NCBI GenBank assembly: GCA_029962745.1
Contig: CM057156.1
Coordinates: forward strand, 1,960,559-2,024,558
Origin: Echinometra lucunter
Taxonomy: Eukaryota; Echinodermata; Echinoidea; Camarodonta; Echinometridae
Length of the DNA: 64,000 bases
Direction: 5' to 3'
In this document: positions 54,527-64,000 of the stretch, in pieces
Numbering within the stretch: the first letter of the stretch is position 1
How the letters are laid out: each line of letters opens with the position of its first letter
Position numbers and translations under genes: made by a program
Notes under the pieces: model-generated
Told to the model about the DNA's origin: nothing
Database searches by the model: none
Seen by the model: the letters and a program-made list of their open reading frames with translations, nothing else

Positions 54527-55318
54527 GTAGGATAGTCGTGCTACTTTTCGATTCCAGTTAGGTCATTTGTTCCTTTCACACATGTAAGCTCCTGGAACTC
54601 TATTAAGCCTTCTGAAAAAAATCCTTAAACAAATGTCCATGAGACTCTACGGTAAAAATCAGGGAGGCAAATGTTTTCAGAGGTATTGAAGTTCTCCTCC
54701 CCCCCCCCCCCCAAAAAAAACCCCAACCAAAATCACTCTGAAGGGAACTCAATATGGAATTTCAACCAGGAACACAATCGATTATCATACGTTTTCCAGT
54801 CACCAAAGAAACTCAAGTTCAAAAGTAGAATGATCGTTAATGTGAACGTAATTTAAGGACAGTGATTCACTGGAATCTAACTACATTCACAGGATTTAGG
54901 GACAAACTCTGTTACACATTTCCTTTCTTCATGTCCTTCAAACTTGTAACAGCTTGTGGCAGTTTTTGGTGTCTTCTGGCTACCATCATGGATCATCTAC
55001 GTAGCATTCCTATTTCACCCCATCACCAGTCTCGCCATCATCACTCAGCTTCTCAATCAACTCTCGACCTTCATCCTACCAATCGTCCTGTGTTGTAACA
55101 AGCGGGTGACTGCGCTGTGGAAGGTGAAGTTGGCGCCATTAAGGGATCGTCTCAGTTCATTAACACTCAGTTCACTGACTGCTAGGAGTCTCATCGATGC
55201 TCCTAGCGGTCAAGAGGATCCAATGCATGTCAAGCATTGTCATACTATAAATTCTAAGGAATCTCAACTGGATGGGAACGAAATACAGCTTCAAGTTATG
55301 GGCAATAAACAGAATTAG
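53117..55318 (+). CDS. Seven-transmembrane receptor, secretin superfamily / Methuselah-like
   Basis: Cell-surface GPCR of 591 aa from two coding exons (53117-54526 and 54953-55318). Residues 1-24 look like a signal peptide (IYFGFLYLVFFQAVKF). The ~240-residue ectodomain is Cys-bearing and has N-glycosylation sequons (NNS, NGS, NGT, NSS). Seven hydrophobic segments follow, at about 268-292, 300-320, 332-358, 372-395, 415-445, 471-491 and 498-517. The superfamily's disulfide cysteines are visible: ELCVFL before TM3 and ENYCWI in the second extracellular loop. No GPS autoproteolysis motif (HL-S/T) is visible before TM1, which argues against a typical adhesion GPCR. The tail is ~70 residues, Ser/Thr-rich. 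The ligand is unknown. AATAAA occurs near 55383. Confidence 0.85.
54527..54952 (+). other. GPCR intron
   Basis: 426-bp GT/AG intron with a C10-A8 tract near 54700. Nothing else seen. Confidence 0.7.
54953..55318 (+). CDS. GPCR exon 2 (TM6-TM7, tail)
   Basis: From acceptor TTGTAACAG|CTTGTG to a TAG stop; 121 codons. Reads LVAVFGVFWLPSWIIYVAF (TM6), then QLLNQLSTFILPIVLCC (TM7), then the cytoplasmic tail ending QVMGNKQN. There is no ATG at its start, as expected for an internal exon. Confidence 0.85.
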   Translation, partial: LVAVFGVFWLPSWIIYVAFLFHPITSLAIITQLLNQLSTFILPIVLCCNKRVTALWKVKLAPLRDRLSSLTLSSLTARSLIDAPSGQEDPMHVKHCHTINSKESQLDGNEIQLQVMGNKQN

Positions 55319-56012
55319 ATGTCTTGACTTTTTCCCTAGACAAAGGCAGCGATCCTAAAAACGATAATTGCTGAAACCGTGGTAAATAAATGAAAAATGA
55401 AGATTCCCACTTTGAATTTCATTTCTTACCCTGAGTGGAAAAGGAGACACTCGCTTCAGAACTCTCTTCCCATATTCCAAAGTCATATAGAGCACTTTAA
55501 AATAATAAAAATGATTTCTATGCTAGGCTGCTTAGATATAACTTTAGCCAGGAATGCAAATTTTCAATGTGCTTTCCATCGGTTTTTTTTTAAATATAAG
55601 ATATGATTCATTTAGTCATATCAAGCAAAATACAATATCTTTTCTGTGCTTGCTACTCATTAATTGATTAAAATCTATTATATTATTGAAGAATCTTCTG
55701 GAAGGAAGTTATTTCCAGTTTTCTTCATGTATCTATAATCATAGAAATATCTAGAAGAGATGTCATTATTCATAGTTTGTTGTAATGAATAACATATGAG
55801 GAATCATAGCCATTATTAAACATGTAGACATGGTAGAAGAAGAACATCCTAGATGATTTTATAAGTCTTGTTAGACTAGCGCTTCATTTATATATATTGT
55901 AGCAGTTTCTGTTTTAAGCTGTAAGTATAACTGCATGATCTGGAGGCTACTTGAATAACTGAAATTTCTGGTATGTTGCGTACATTTCACTTCATCTAGT
56001 AACTCACAATTA

Positions 56013-56016
<4 letters not shown>

Positions 56017-56058
<42 letters not shown>

Positions 56059-56099
56059 TGTATATATATATATATATATGTATATATATGTATGTATAT

Positions 56100-56157
<58 letters not shown>
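56017..56157. repeat. (AT)n microsatellite with GTAC/GTAT interruptions
   Basis: About 140 bases of alternating AT/TA. Poly Ile-Tyr frames are artefacts. Confidence 0.95.
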
Positions 56158-56159
<2 letters not shown>

Positions 56160-56198
56160 AAAATCAAAATATGAGTTCTGCTTCGGAATGTTAGAATA

Positions 56199-56294
56199 AT
56201 AAAATGAAAGATGCCAATAAATAAACAAATTCCGTCAGACGTGAAAATTCACGTCTGACGGAATTTGTTTATTTATTGGCATCTTTCATTTTAT
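56199..56294. repeat. Perfect 96-bp palindrome
   Basis: Two 47-bp arms around a 2-base centre; no mismatch seen. Arms run from ATAAAATGAAAGATGCCAAT to CCGTCAGACGTGAA. AT-repeat DNA lies on both sides. Confidence 0.95.
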
Positions 56295-56507
56295 ATATAT
56301 GTATATATATATATATTTATATATATTTGTATATTTGTGAAAATTGTTCCCAATTTCGCCATCTTCTTCAAAATCAACTCTGACATCATCATTGACTTCG
56401 TCATCGATATCACTGATTTTTTTTTTTGTTTTGTTGAAACAAACACATGCACACGTTGGTATAGATATGCATATAGCACATTACTTTATTTGATATACGA
56501 TAAAAAC

Positions 56508-56618
56508 AGCAATGTAGATAAAATGCCTTCCTCAAGGGCCTAAGTGCCGTGCCGGGGATCGAACCCTGGACTTTTGCGTCTCCAGTCAAGCGTCTAAACC
56601 ACTCGACTACGGCACCTC
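56508..56618 (-). mobile_element. tRNA-derived SINE
   Basis: On the minus strand, a tRNA-like head starts GTGCCGTAGTCGAGTGG and ends CACGGCAC, with a perfect 7-bp acceptor pairing, an A-box-like TAGTCGAGTGG and a B-box GGTTCGATCCC. The anticodon stem does not pair well, so it is not a working tRNA; a Ser-type origin is possible. Downstream comes TTGAGGAAGGCATTTTATC, a tail typical of deuterostome tRNA SINEs. Confidence 0.7.
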
Positions 56619-56693
56619 TACTATATTTTATTTGATTTATAGTTATTTTTGTCACTTGTGGGTATTTAATCGGTCTCATATCGTGATAAAAAA

Positions 56694-57570
56694 TTTGGGG
56701 CTTGTCCGGGAAATGAAGCCATCTTAAAAAGTCAAAACATAGCCAAAAGTCAAAAAGAATCTTTTGTTAAAATTTGGAAGTTTTTGGAAACTTTTAGAAA
56801 AATTTTCTTAATAAGTGTTTGCATTTTGTAACTGTGTGGTATATGTGCCATCAGGACTCATTAGATGTCGCAGTGTTTGTTAAGAGGACAGATTTGTCCC
56901 CTTGATCAGTTGAAGTCATTGAGAAAAGATGAATTGAAAGCGGTTTGTTTTTAACCCCAGGTTTAAAGAAAGGCAGAGATAACTGAACTGTTAGTTGGTC
57001 ACATGAAGCTCAGTGAAGAGATTCAAACTCCTCGTAACGTTTCAAGTGACGTTCAACTTCAGCTCGTAGAACTTGAACTGGAGAAAGAGAAAAATGAGAT
57101 TAGAATTTGAGAAAGAAGAGAAAAGAAACGAAAAACAAAGGGAAATCAAAGAAAAACAAACGGAAATTGAAGAAAAACAGAAAGAAAGGGAGTCAGTTAA
57201 AATTGTGAGAAATGGAGTTAACTCATGCAAATACTCTATCAAACAGAAATCTCCCCAAGGCTTTGATGTGGCGAAGAACTTTCGCCTTGTGTCAATGCAT
57301 AGGTTGATGCATATTTTGTATCGTTTGAAAAAGTAGCCAAAAGATTGGAATTGCCTCAAGAATACTGGACGATTCTCCTCCAAAGTGCTTTTGTTGGAAA
57401 GGCTGAAAAGTCTACCCATCTCTCTCTGAAGAGCAATCATGTGACTAAAGTGACTGTGCTAAAGCGAAAGGAACAATGCATATGGGTTGGTCCCAGAAGC
57501 ATACGGACATATTTTAGGAACATGCATAGACAACCAGTCCAGACCTATGATGGATTTGCTAGGGAATAAG
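56694..57570 (+). mobile_element. Ty3/gypsy-type retrotransposon fragment with primer site and gag
   Basis: TGGGGCTTGTCCGGGA (56696-56711) closely resembles the tRNA-Pro primer-binding site. A broken gag follows: a Lys/Glu-rich coiled coil (57100-57200), then, after a frameshift near 57325, VAKRLELPQEYWTILLQSAF, VGKAEK, and a segment ending QPVQTYDGFARE, as in gypsy-type gag. No pol is found downstream and no clear LTR upstream. It is a decayed fragment. Confidence 0.75.
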
Positions 57571-57760
57571 AAATAATGTTCTACAAGTGGTAAAGATCAC
57601 TGAAAATTGTCAAGGGTTTTGTTCACCTAAGAGAAGTTGTCCTAGAAGAATTGAAAAAGAGTAGTCCTTTTGGCATTCCAGTCTCTTCTATATGACCATA
57701 GAATTAGTTGTAGTAGCTGATGAATTTGAGGTCACACACTAAGGTAGTGGGGATAGGCCT

Positions 57761-57922
57761 CTTTTTTAAAAAAAATCTTCGAATAAGAAAGGCAAAGGAT
57801 CGTTTGAATCCCACAAAAAAATGAATATTACACCAAGAAATCTTTTTTAAAAAAATCTTCGAATAAGAAAGGCAAATGATCGTTTGAATCCCACAAAAAA
57901 AATGAATATTACACCAAGAAAT
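57761..57922. repeat. Two-copy ~80-bp tandem repeat
   Basis: Two nearly identical units starting tcttttttaaaaaaa and ending acaccaagaaa, differing in A-run length and one base. Confidence 0.9.
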
Positions 57923-58199
57923 CGAACGGCAAGTTGACCCCAAAACAGATACAAATAGATAAAGGCCTATATATCAGTTTGTACATAGACTTTAAAAATA
58001 CCATTTTTTTTCGTTAGCTCGCTTGCTACTCTCGCTTGTAAAAGCTAGATATACAAGATGATTTCGGGCAGCAAGTAGCTTATTTCAGCAGCGAGATTCC
58101 AAAACATCATTATAATATTTGGGCAGCGAGGTGGTTTAAAAATTTACAAAAACCATCTACTGTATTTTGGTGACGAATATAATGCGTATAGTTTTATCG

Positions 58200-58320
58200 G
58201 TTGTTGACTTTGCTCCCTCGTAGACTTAAAAGTGTATTCTGATGATGAAATAACCATCATGGAAAAGGGTGTATTTTTCCTCGCTCGCTGCGCTCGCTTG
58301 TTTCATATTAATGGTTTGGG
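58200..58320. repeat. CTCGCTCGCTGCGCTCGC-core dispersed repeat
   Basis: 'attctgatgatgaaataaccatcatgg' followed by 'tttttcctcgctcgctgcg'. A second copy at 62520-62620 has the same order (attttgatgaagaattatca, then ctcctcgctcgctgcgctcg). Confidence 0.65.
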
Positions 58321-58965
58321 AAAGCAAACGAACTGGATAATTGAGAATTAATTTTGTCCTGTCCTGAAAATGCCGTTATGCCATTAAAAGAAATAGCAGA
58401 ACAGACCATACTGACAAAGCATGCATTTTATATTCGTATTATTTATGATTGTAAATGTCAAATATTTCTATGACTAACAAACAAATAAACAAATAAAACA
58501 AACAAACTAGAACACGTGTGATGCATTACTTTCCCTCAACTTGAATGAACATATTTCGAATATGAATGCTCGGTATTATTTTGAATGCTGGAAATGACGT
58601 CTCGACAAGTCATTGTGTCAGCGAATTAGAATGCCAATTAGGCAGTTTTTAAATTGAATGATATATCTATGAAATCTTTTGATTAAAATGTTAAATCAAA
58701 AAATAAAACAGGAAAAATGAATGATAATTTACATGGCAAAATCAATTTGGGCGAATTTGAATGCAAAGAAAATGAATTTGAATCACAAACTTGCGAATTT
58801 GTTATCCACCTTTCGGCCTATATACAACGACCCCCGTTTTGCTCCTGATATATATTTCGAATAAAGATCAGAGAGAACAAGTAAGTGGAAAAATGTCTTG
58901 GCTATTTCGTATGCGTGTCATGTGTGTGTGTGGGGGGGGGGGGGGGTGTCGAGAAACTTATACCC

Positions 58966-58992
58966 CTTCTTCTTCTTCTTCTTCTTCTTCCA
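58966..58992. repeat. (TTC)n microsatellite
   Basis: About nine TTC units, after an 18-base G-rich run (58931-58947). Confidence 0.9.
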
Positions 58993-59689
58993 GTAGTGTG
59001 CATAAACCTCCAAGGAGTATCGTCGCACAACAGTTGGTTGTCTATCAGCTAATACTGAACCAATTCATTACATATTTGAAGTCAAGCGATATTACTTTAT
59101 CATGGGTTGTGAGTGTATACGATGACTGCAAACTTACACTTACATGGAGAGGCTCTCCTCCTACCAACAACCGTGACATCGCGATCGGGGTGATAAAGTA
59201 ATATTTTATTCCAGAACGTCGCATTTTATTACGCACCGATCCATGCAGTGCGTAGTCATGGTAACCGTAAACACCCGATGTTTCACTGCACGCTCCCTTC
59301 TCTGTAACCATGTTTACATACACTGAAAGCTGTACACTAAAGTAGTTCATCGTTAGTAGACGTTAGACAAATGTTCTTCGCAAAAGGATAATCCTGCTAA
59401 TTATTCGTAAGTACCTATAATATTCTGTCACTTGTGCAAAAATCATACCACAGAATGAAATGAGGACAAAGAAATGTAACCTTGAAATGAGTGAAGCTTG
59501 AGAGATGTGATGCAATTTGAATGTCATGACTGATTCGACATCATACTCTTTTGATATGGTATTCTTCATTGCAGTAGTCATAACAGGCAAAAATAAGGCA
59601 GTTTAATACATTGATTGTGACTGTATATGAAATCATAGTCAAAGGGGATAGTAAATACAACGTCAAAAGAAAGCAAAAGGAAAGAAATG

Positions 59690-59765
59690 ACCCCCCCCCC
59701 CCTCCGGGACTCGCACCAGGGACCTTGAGTATGTGAGGCAAGTGCTTTACACGTACATAACAGAA
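59690..59765 (-). mobile_element. tRNA-Val-like relic
   Basis: On the minus strand, CTTGCCTCACATACTCAAGG resembles the anticodon arm of tRNA-Val(CAC), followed by TCCCTGGTGCGAGTCCCGG like a T arm with GTGCGAGTCC in place of GGTTCGAATCC. The 5' half is not recognisable. Either a tRNA pseudogene or a SINE head. Confidence 0.4.
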
Positions 59766-59773
59766 TACAGTTT

Positions 59774-59830
59774 ATACCGAGCGTCCCCCAAAAAACTACA
59801 CTTTTGAAAGGTTTCCCCCTCCCCAATAAA
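59774..59830. repeat. Partial extra copy of the foldback terminus
   Basis: taccgagcgtcccccaaaaa and the following acacttttgaaagg repeat the outer end of the element that starts at 59859, in the same orientation. Confidence 0.65.
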
Positions 59831-59858
59831 AAGATATTGGATACTTTTTAGAAACTTA

Positions 59859-60731
59859 TATATACCGTGCGTCCCCCCCAAACTTTACACTTTGGAAATG
59901 GCTGCCAAATAAAAAATATATGATTCTGGCGGAGAAGGTTTAATATGTATGGATAACTTATGGACTCAACTTTCACAGGAGACCAAAAAGGCCGAATATA
60001 ATTCCTGCTTGGGTGAACACTGCTAACTTTTGTAAAGGGTATGAAAATTAGGTTGCGCAGGAATTGCGCCTTCCAATTGTGAGAGGTGAGTCATTTAGAG
60101 CTTACAAAATTGAGGGGGATATGATGAATTCATGATCAATTGCAATCAGTTTTGGTTTGCTGATTAAATTTCATGGTTTATTAGATCAAAATTTTATGCA
60201 TGAGTGAACAGGAATTGCATTGATTATTGTTGCATGGTACTACTTTCCCTGGTTTGTTCATGGGAGTCAGGATTGGGTGATGGTACATGGTGCAAGGGAG
60301 ATGAGATGTATTGTAAGGTAGGACATTGTTGGATGGATGGGATAAGGGTCAAGAGGACATTGTATGCCCCTCTCCCCCCCCCCCTCTCTCTCTCCCTTTT
60401 CCTGGTAACTCAGTCAAACAGTCAATCAACCAACCCACCAGTCATTTTAGCAGTTGAGTTTCTCACAAGAAACACGGTAAAATTTGTAAAATGAACATGT
60501 CAATCTTTCTTTTCAGTTGATTTCCTTTTCAATTTTACAACTGGTTCATCCATCTTGTAAGAGAGAAAAAAGGAATGTCACAGAATGTTGGCTACTAATT
60601 CTTCAGGTCAATGGGTGAGAGCAATACGACCAAATTTGGGACATGACAGAATTCGGGATAAGGGAAGGTGGTATTGTGGAGAGGAGACCAATGAATATGA
60701 ATTATCCAGATTTGCACCACCACACGGAGAA

Positions 60732-60784
<53 letters not shown>

Positions 60785-61297
60785 CAGGGGGGGGGGCATA
60801 ATGTCCTCTTGACCCTTATCCCATCCACCCTCCTATCCATCCCATCCTACCCTCTATCTCATCTCCCTTACAACATGTACCATTACCACATCCTGACTCC
60901 ATGAACACACCACTGAGTCTACCAGGGAAAGGTACAATGCTACAATAATCAATGCAATTCCTGTTTACTCATGCATAAAGTTTTGATTTAATAAACCATA
61001 AAATTCACTCAGACCCAGACTGATTGCAATTGATCATGAATTTATCACATCACCCTCAATTTTGTAAGCTCCAAAGGACTCACCTTTCACCAATTGGGTC
61101 CAATTCCTGCGCAACCTAATTTTCATACCCTTTACAAAAGTGAGCAGTGTTCACCCAAGCATGAATTATTTTCTGCCTTTTTGGCCTCATGTGAAAGTTG
61201 AGTCCATGAGCTATCCATACATATAAACCTTTCCAGCCAGAATCATTTTATTTGGCAGCCATTTCAAAAGTGTAAAGTTTTTTTGGGGGACACACGG

Positions 61298-61304
<7 letters not shown>
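59859..61304. mobile_element. Large foldback element, ~510-bp arms
   Basis: Left arm 59859 to about 60370 and inverted right arm about 60791-61304 match along their length (estimated 85-90%). The ends read TATACCGTGCGTCCCCC and its near-complement. The ~420-bp middle has C-run/CT, plain and (GA)n-G sequence and no recognisable gene. A (GTAT)n tract abuts the right end. Confidence 0.9.
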
Positions 61305-61331
<27 letters not shown>

Positions 61332-61337
61332 TGTATA
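61299..61337. repeat. (GTAT)n microsatellite
   Basis: About nine units directly at the right end of the foldback element. Confidence 0.95.
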
Positions 61338-61520
61338 CCGATAGCTCAAGGTCTCTTCTTTCATATGACACCAAAAAGTCCAATGATTCATGCTTGGATG
61401 AGCACTGCCCACTTTTGTAAAATGCATGAAGATCAGGTTGTGCAGGAATTGCCTGTCCCCTTTGTACGAAGTGAGAAGTTCCATAGCTTACAAATTGCAG
61501 ATGGTATCATAGGTTTATGA
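61337..61520. repeat. Diverged third copy of the foldback arm
   Basis: Runs in the left-arm direction: 'gatagctcaaggtctcttctttcatatgacacc', 'gagcactgcccacttttgtaaaatgcatgaag', 'gttgtgcaggaattgc'. It matches about 59950-60120 with many changes, so it is older. Confidence 0.7.
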
Positions 61521-62772
61521 TGGCAGTGTGGTGAATATATATCGAAATTTATTTCCATAAGCGAATTCTTCACAAACTTATTATACTTTTCTAAATAATG
61601 ATTGTGGAGCGCATCCTCCTCGGCAACGTCTTGGCAACGGCCCACAGAAATCTAACTTCTCTGGGTCTGGTTATTTTCCTCCGCTCTTTTCTGGCTACGT
61701 TAGAGGCATTATTTCTTGCGAAAAGTGTATAGAAAACTTGTAGACATCATGGGGGAGAAAATGAAAGAGAAGTATATTGATTCCGTTCACTGATAACCCA
61801 CACCTCCCAATAAGGTGATTTGTTTCCTTTGACCTTTTGTCTTCTCCACTGTTTCAGACATGACTGGATATATACTGTTCTCAGGACAGACAAGGACAAG
61901 TTCTCCCTATTAAGATATACACAAATGGTCCATAAAATCCAATGGTTATAAACAAAAAAAAATCACAAAATACACCATAAAGGCTGAACTCACAAATGCA
62001 TACGAAATTTAGCTATGTTGCAATACTTGTGGCAAGGGAAGGTATTTAGCTAACAGTGTAACCTAGAAAAGTTCTTTCCGTTGAAGATTTTTTTGGCTGA
62101 TTTATGATCCTATCTGGTCTATGAACATTTTCAGCTTGGTTGCTCAAACAGCAACTTTGAGCAATTTGCATAATTTGCATAAATCTGTATGCATACAGGT
62201 TATACAGCGAAAAAACAACTTACACAGAATGATGAAGCTGAACTCCGTACTTATTGTGTATGTGCGCTGATACGGTAGGGGATGTAGGGGTGTGTGACAC
62301 CCCCCTCAAAATTCTTGTCGGCTAATTCGCGATCGCCGTCGGCAAAAAAGGTGGGAGAGACAAAAAAAAAGGAGAGAAGAGGAAGGAGGGAAAAAGAAGA
62401 GAGAAGTAAGGTGCCCAAACATGTCAAATAGAGTTATATTCGGCTTATGTGCTTGTGTATTTTGATGGCGAAATAACACTGGTACCACGAAAGAGAGATA
62501 AATAATTTAGATATCTTTCGGCCCATCATGTATTTTGATGAAGAATTATCACTTCTACCATGAAAAAGTATATATATTTCTCCTCGCTCGCTGCGCTCGC
62601 TCGTATAATATTTAGATTTAGGATGGTCTTTGAGAGCGAATAAATTAGGCAAGAGAGGTTACCACATGTACATGTGTAAGTTAGATAACTCATAACGCAT
62701 AGATGCTGTTCTCAATATATTTTGATTCGGACAGACATCCCAGAAACGTTAGGACTGTTGGGGTGTGTGTGT

Positions 62773-62804
<32 letters not shown>

Positions 62805-62810
62805 GGGGGG
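62773..62810. repeat. Poly-G tract
   Basis: About 37 G with one A, after a short (GT)n. Expected to be G-quadruplex forming and prone to length error. Confidence 0.95.
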
Positions 62811-63625
62811 ATTTGCAGAGTAAATGCACCCCTGCCTGCTTGTGAAGTGATGCATCTGCATTTTTACAGTCATGGTAGGCTTTTATAAACTTTTGCAAAT
62901 CGCGAAACGCGTCACTCATAATTATGACCGCTATCATGGCTATATCTCTTACCGAAGCTAGCTGTGTACGTGGATTCTTTTAAAGCTGATGCCAGGTCTT
63001 TTGTTGTTAATTACTCAAACGCAACTGCTACCAGGCACACGAATGTTGAAATGATGAGGATCATTGTTGCATGACCGCCATTCTTCTATAAATTCACCCA
63101 AACACCATGTGCTTGTCGACATAAATACAGCCACTAATCTCTAGCTCTCGGTACATTGCATCATAATTTGTGATAACTAATCTTTTAATAATAATTATGC
63201 GTTCTAAAATCAATTAAGATGGTTGAATTTTATCCACTATGTAGGCATACTTAAAATACCAGGAATAACATCAGCTCGTCTCGCACTTTTGGAAACTCAA
63301 GGGGATTATAACACTTTGTAAATCTAGTGAAATATCAAGACAGCAAGGTTTTGGGCAGTTCCGCAATGGAAACGAGGAACAAGTACCATTATAGAACCTA
63401 TAAGTGTTAACGACAGTAGAAAACCGTTTTGCCTCTTACTTAATTGATTTGTTTCTTACTTTGATCGTAGACCATATCAGCTTGCGAGTGGAATTGCTAC
63501 TAGATTTATTTCTCAAAGTCTTACATTTTTTTCTGATCTGCAAAATGCACAAGGAACAACTTTTATTATTAAAATTAAAATAGGCAATAACAGAAGTTTT
63601 TCATTACATTTGCAGATCGACAACA

Positions 63626-64000
63626 ATGAGTATGAATCCAGAAAGACTTGTCAACGTAAGAAAGCAATCAACAGCAGTCATCTGCTGTATCCTTCTTGCA
63701 TCCGTGCTGCTGATAGGGTGCATAAGGCAACTCAGACACGTGTCTTCTGGTCTTGATGGACCAGCCCGACAACGCCGTTCTTCGTTAGAAAACGACACCT
63801 TTCCCACTGTACTCTGCACCCAGCAACAGGCTCCTGTTGATGGAACATTCGAGGACATGGTTGATATGCTCACTGATGTCACCGACGACTATGTCAGCCT
63901 TGTTCGGCTTACCTTGATCTATGAAAATGGAAATCTGACAGAAAATCAGAGCGGGGATACTTGGCACTGGGGGTTGGGTGCTAGAGGTAGATTCATGCTG
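63626..64000 (+). CDS. Type II membrane protein, N-terminal part (cut by window end)
   Basis: 125 codons open from ATG at 63626 to the last base. A cytosolic start (MSMNPERLVNVRKQS) is followed by one hydrophobic segment at about 16-32 (TAVICCILLASVLLIGC), then an extracellular or luminal part with a basic RQRRS site near residues 49-53, sequons NDT, NLT and NQS, and a TWHWGLGARGRF stretch. An acceptor-like tttcattacatttgcag ends at 63615. The frame continues past the window, so the exon may be long. I do not recognise the family. Confidence 0.6.
   Translation, partial: MSMNPERLVNVRKQSTAVICCILLASVLLIGCIRQLRHVSSGLDGPARQRRSSLENDTFPTVLCTQQQAPVDGTFEDMVDMLTDVTDDYVSLVRLTLIYENGNLTENQSGDTWHWGLGARGRFML

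Larger units (their letters stand above)
55319..63625. other. Intergenic region right of the GPCR
   Basis: About 8.3 kb holding the AT palindrome, SINE, gypsy fragment, foldback and other repeats listed separately. The stretches 58320-58960, 61520-62500 and 62820-63600 are plain AT-rich DNA in which I see no exon. Confidence 0.5.

Noticed and set aside
55871..56228. Tyr-Ile repeat frames
   Set aside because: Product of the (AT)n microsatellite.
56508..56618. Functional tRNA gene
   Set aside because: Acceptor stem and B box are good, but the anticodon stem does not pair and a SINE-type tail follows.
58791..59201. 136-codon frame including a Ser run
   Set aside because: The Ser run is the (TTC)n repeat and a Gly run is poly-G; nothing else supports coding.

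Overview
The window is eukaryotic DNA: AT-rich, with introns bounded by GT/AG, very many simple repeats, and a dense mix of small inverted-repeat transposons. The protein families and repeat styles (GGGCCCC-ended and GGGTGTTTCA-ended MITEs, tRNA-derived SINE, Ty3/gypsy gag with a tRNA-Pro type primer site, IR/DR Tc1 element) fit a marine invertebrate deuterostome. My best guess is an echinoderm, probably a sea urchin; this is an inference from the content, not proven.

Four genes could be built exon by exon with consistent reading phase, and a fifth starts at the right edge. (1) 1047-13691, minus: the 5' two-thirds or less of a UBAP2/UBAP2L (Lingerer) RNA-granule protein, eight coding exons, UBA domain followed by RGG/RG-rich exons; the 3' part lies off the left edge. 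A plausible promoter and untranslated first exon sit at about 20512-20610. (2) 27276-35210, plus: a complete hydroxylysine kinase (HYKK/AGPHD1-like, 375 aa, five coding exons). Its first coding exon is preceded by two partial tandem copies of itself. (3) 39807-48526, minus: a complete acid sphingomyelinase-like phosphodiesterase (SMPDL3-like, 450 aa, six coding exons). (4) 53117-55318, plus: a secretin-superfamily / Methuselah-like seven-transmembrane receptor (591 aa, two coding exons). (5) 63626-64000, plus: the start of a type II membrane protein, cut by the window end. Genes 1 and 2 are divergent, 2 and 3 convergent, 3 and 4 divergent. I see no functional link between them; this looks like ordinary animal gene order.

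The rest is introns and intergenic DNA filled with repeats: a decayed IR/DR Tc1 transposon inside an older terminal-repeat element in the large HYKK intron; an antisense LINE reverse-transcriptase fragment in an SMPDL3 intron; a hAT-type non-autonomous element with an exact 8-bp target duplication at 23864-24710; a large foldback element with ~510-bp arms at 59859-61304; several near-perfect palindromes; many MITEs; and compound (GA)n-Gn microsatellites. Two microsatellites sit directly at splice acceptors (SMPDL3 exon 2, HYKK exon 2). No bacterial features, CRISPR arrays or rRNA were seen. I did not find a convincing new multi-gene system; the most interesting items are the HYKK exon triplication, the microsatellite-built splice acceptor, and the inverted-repeat structures.
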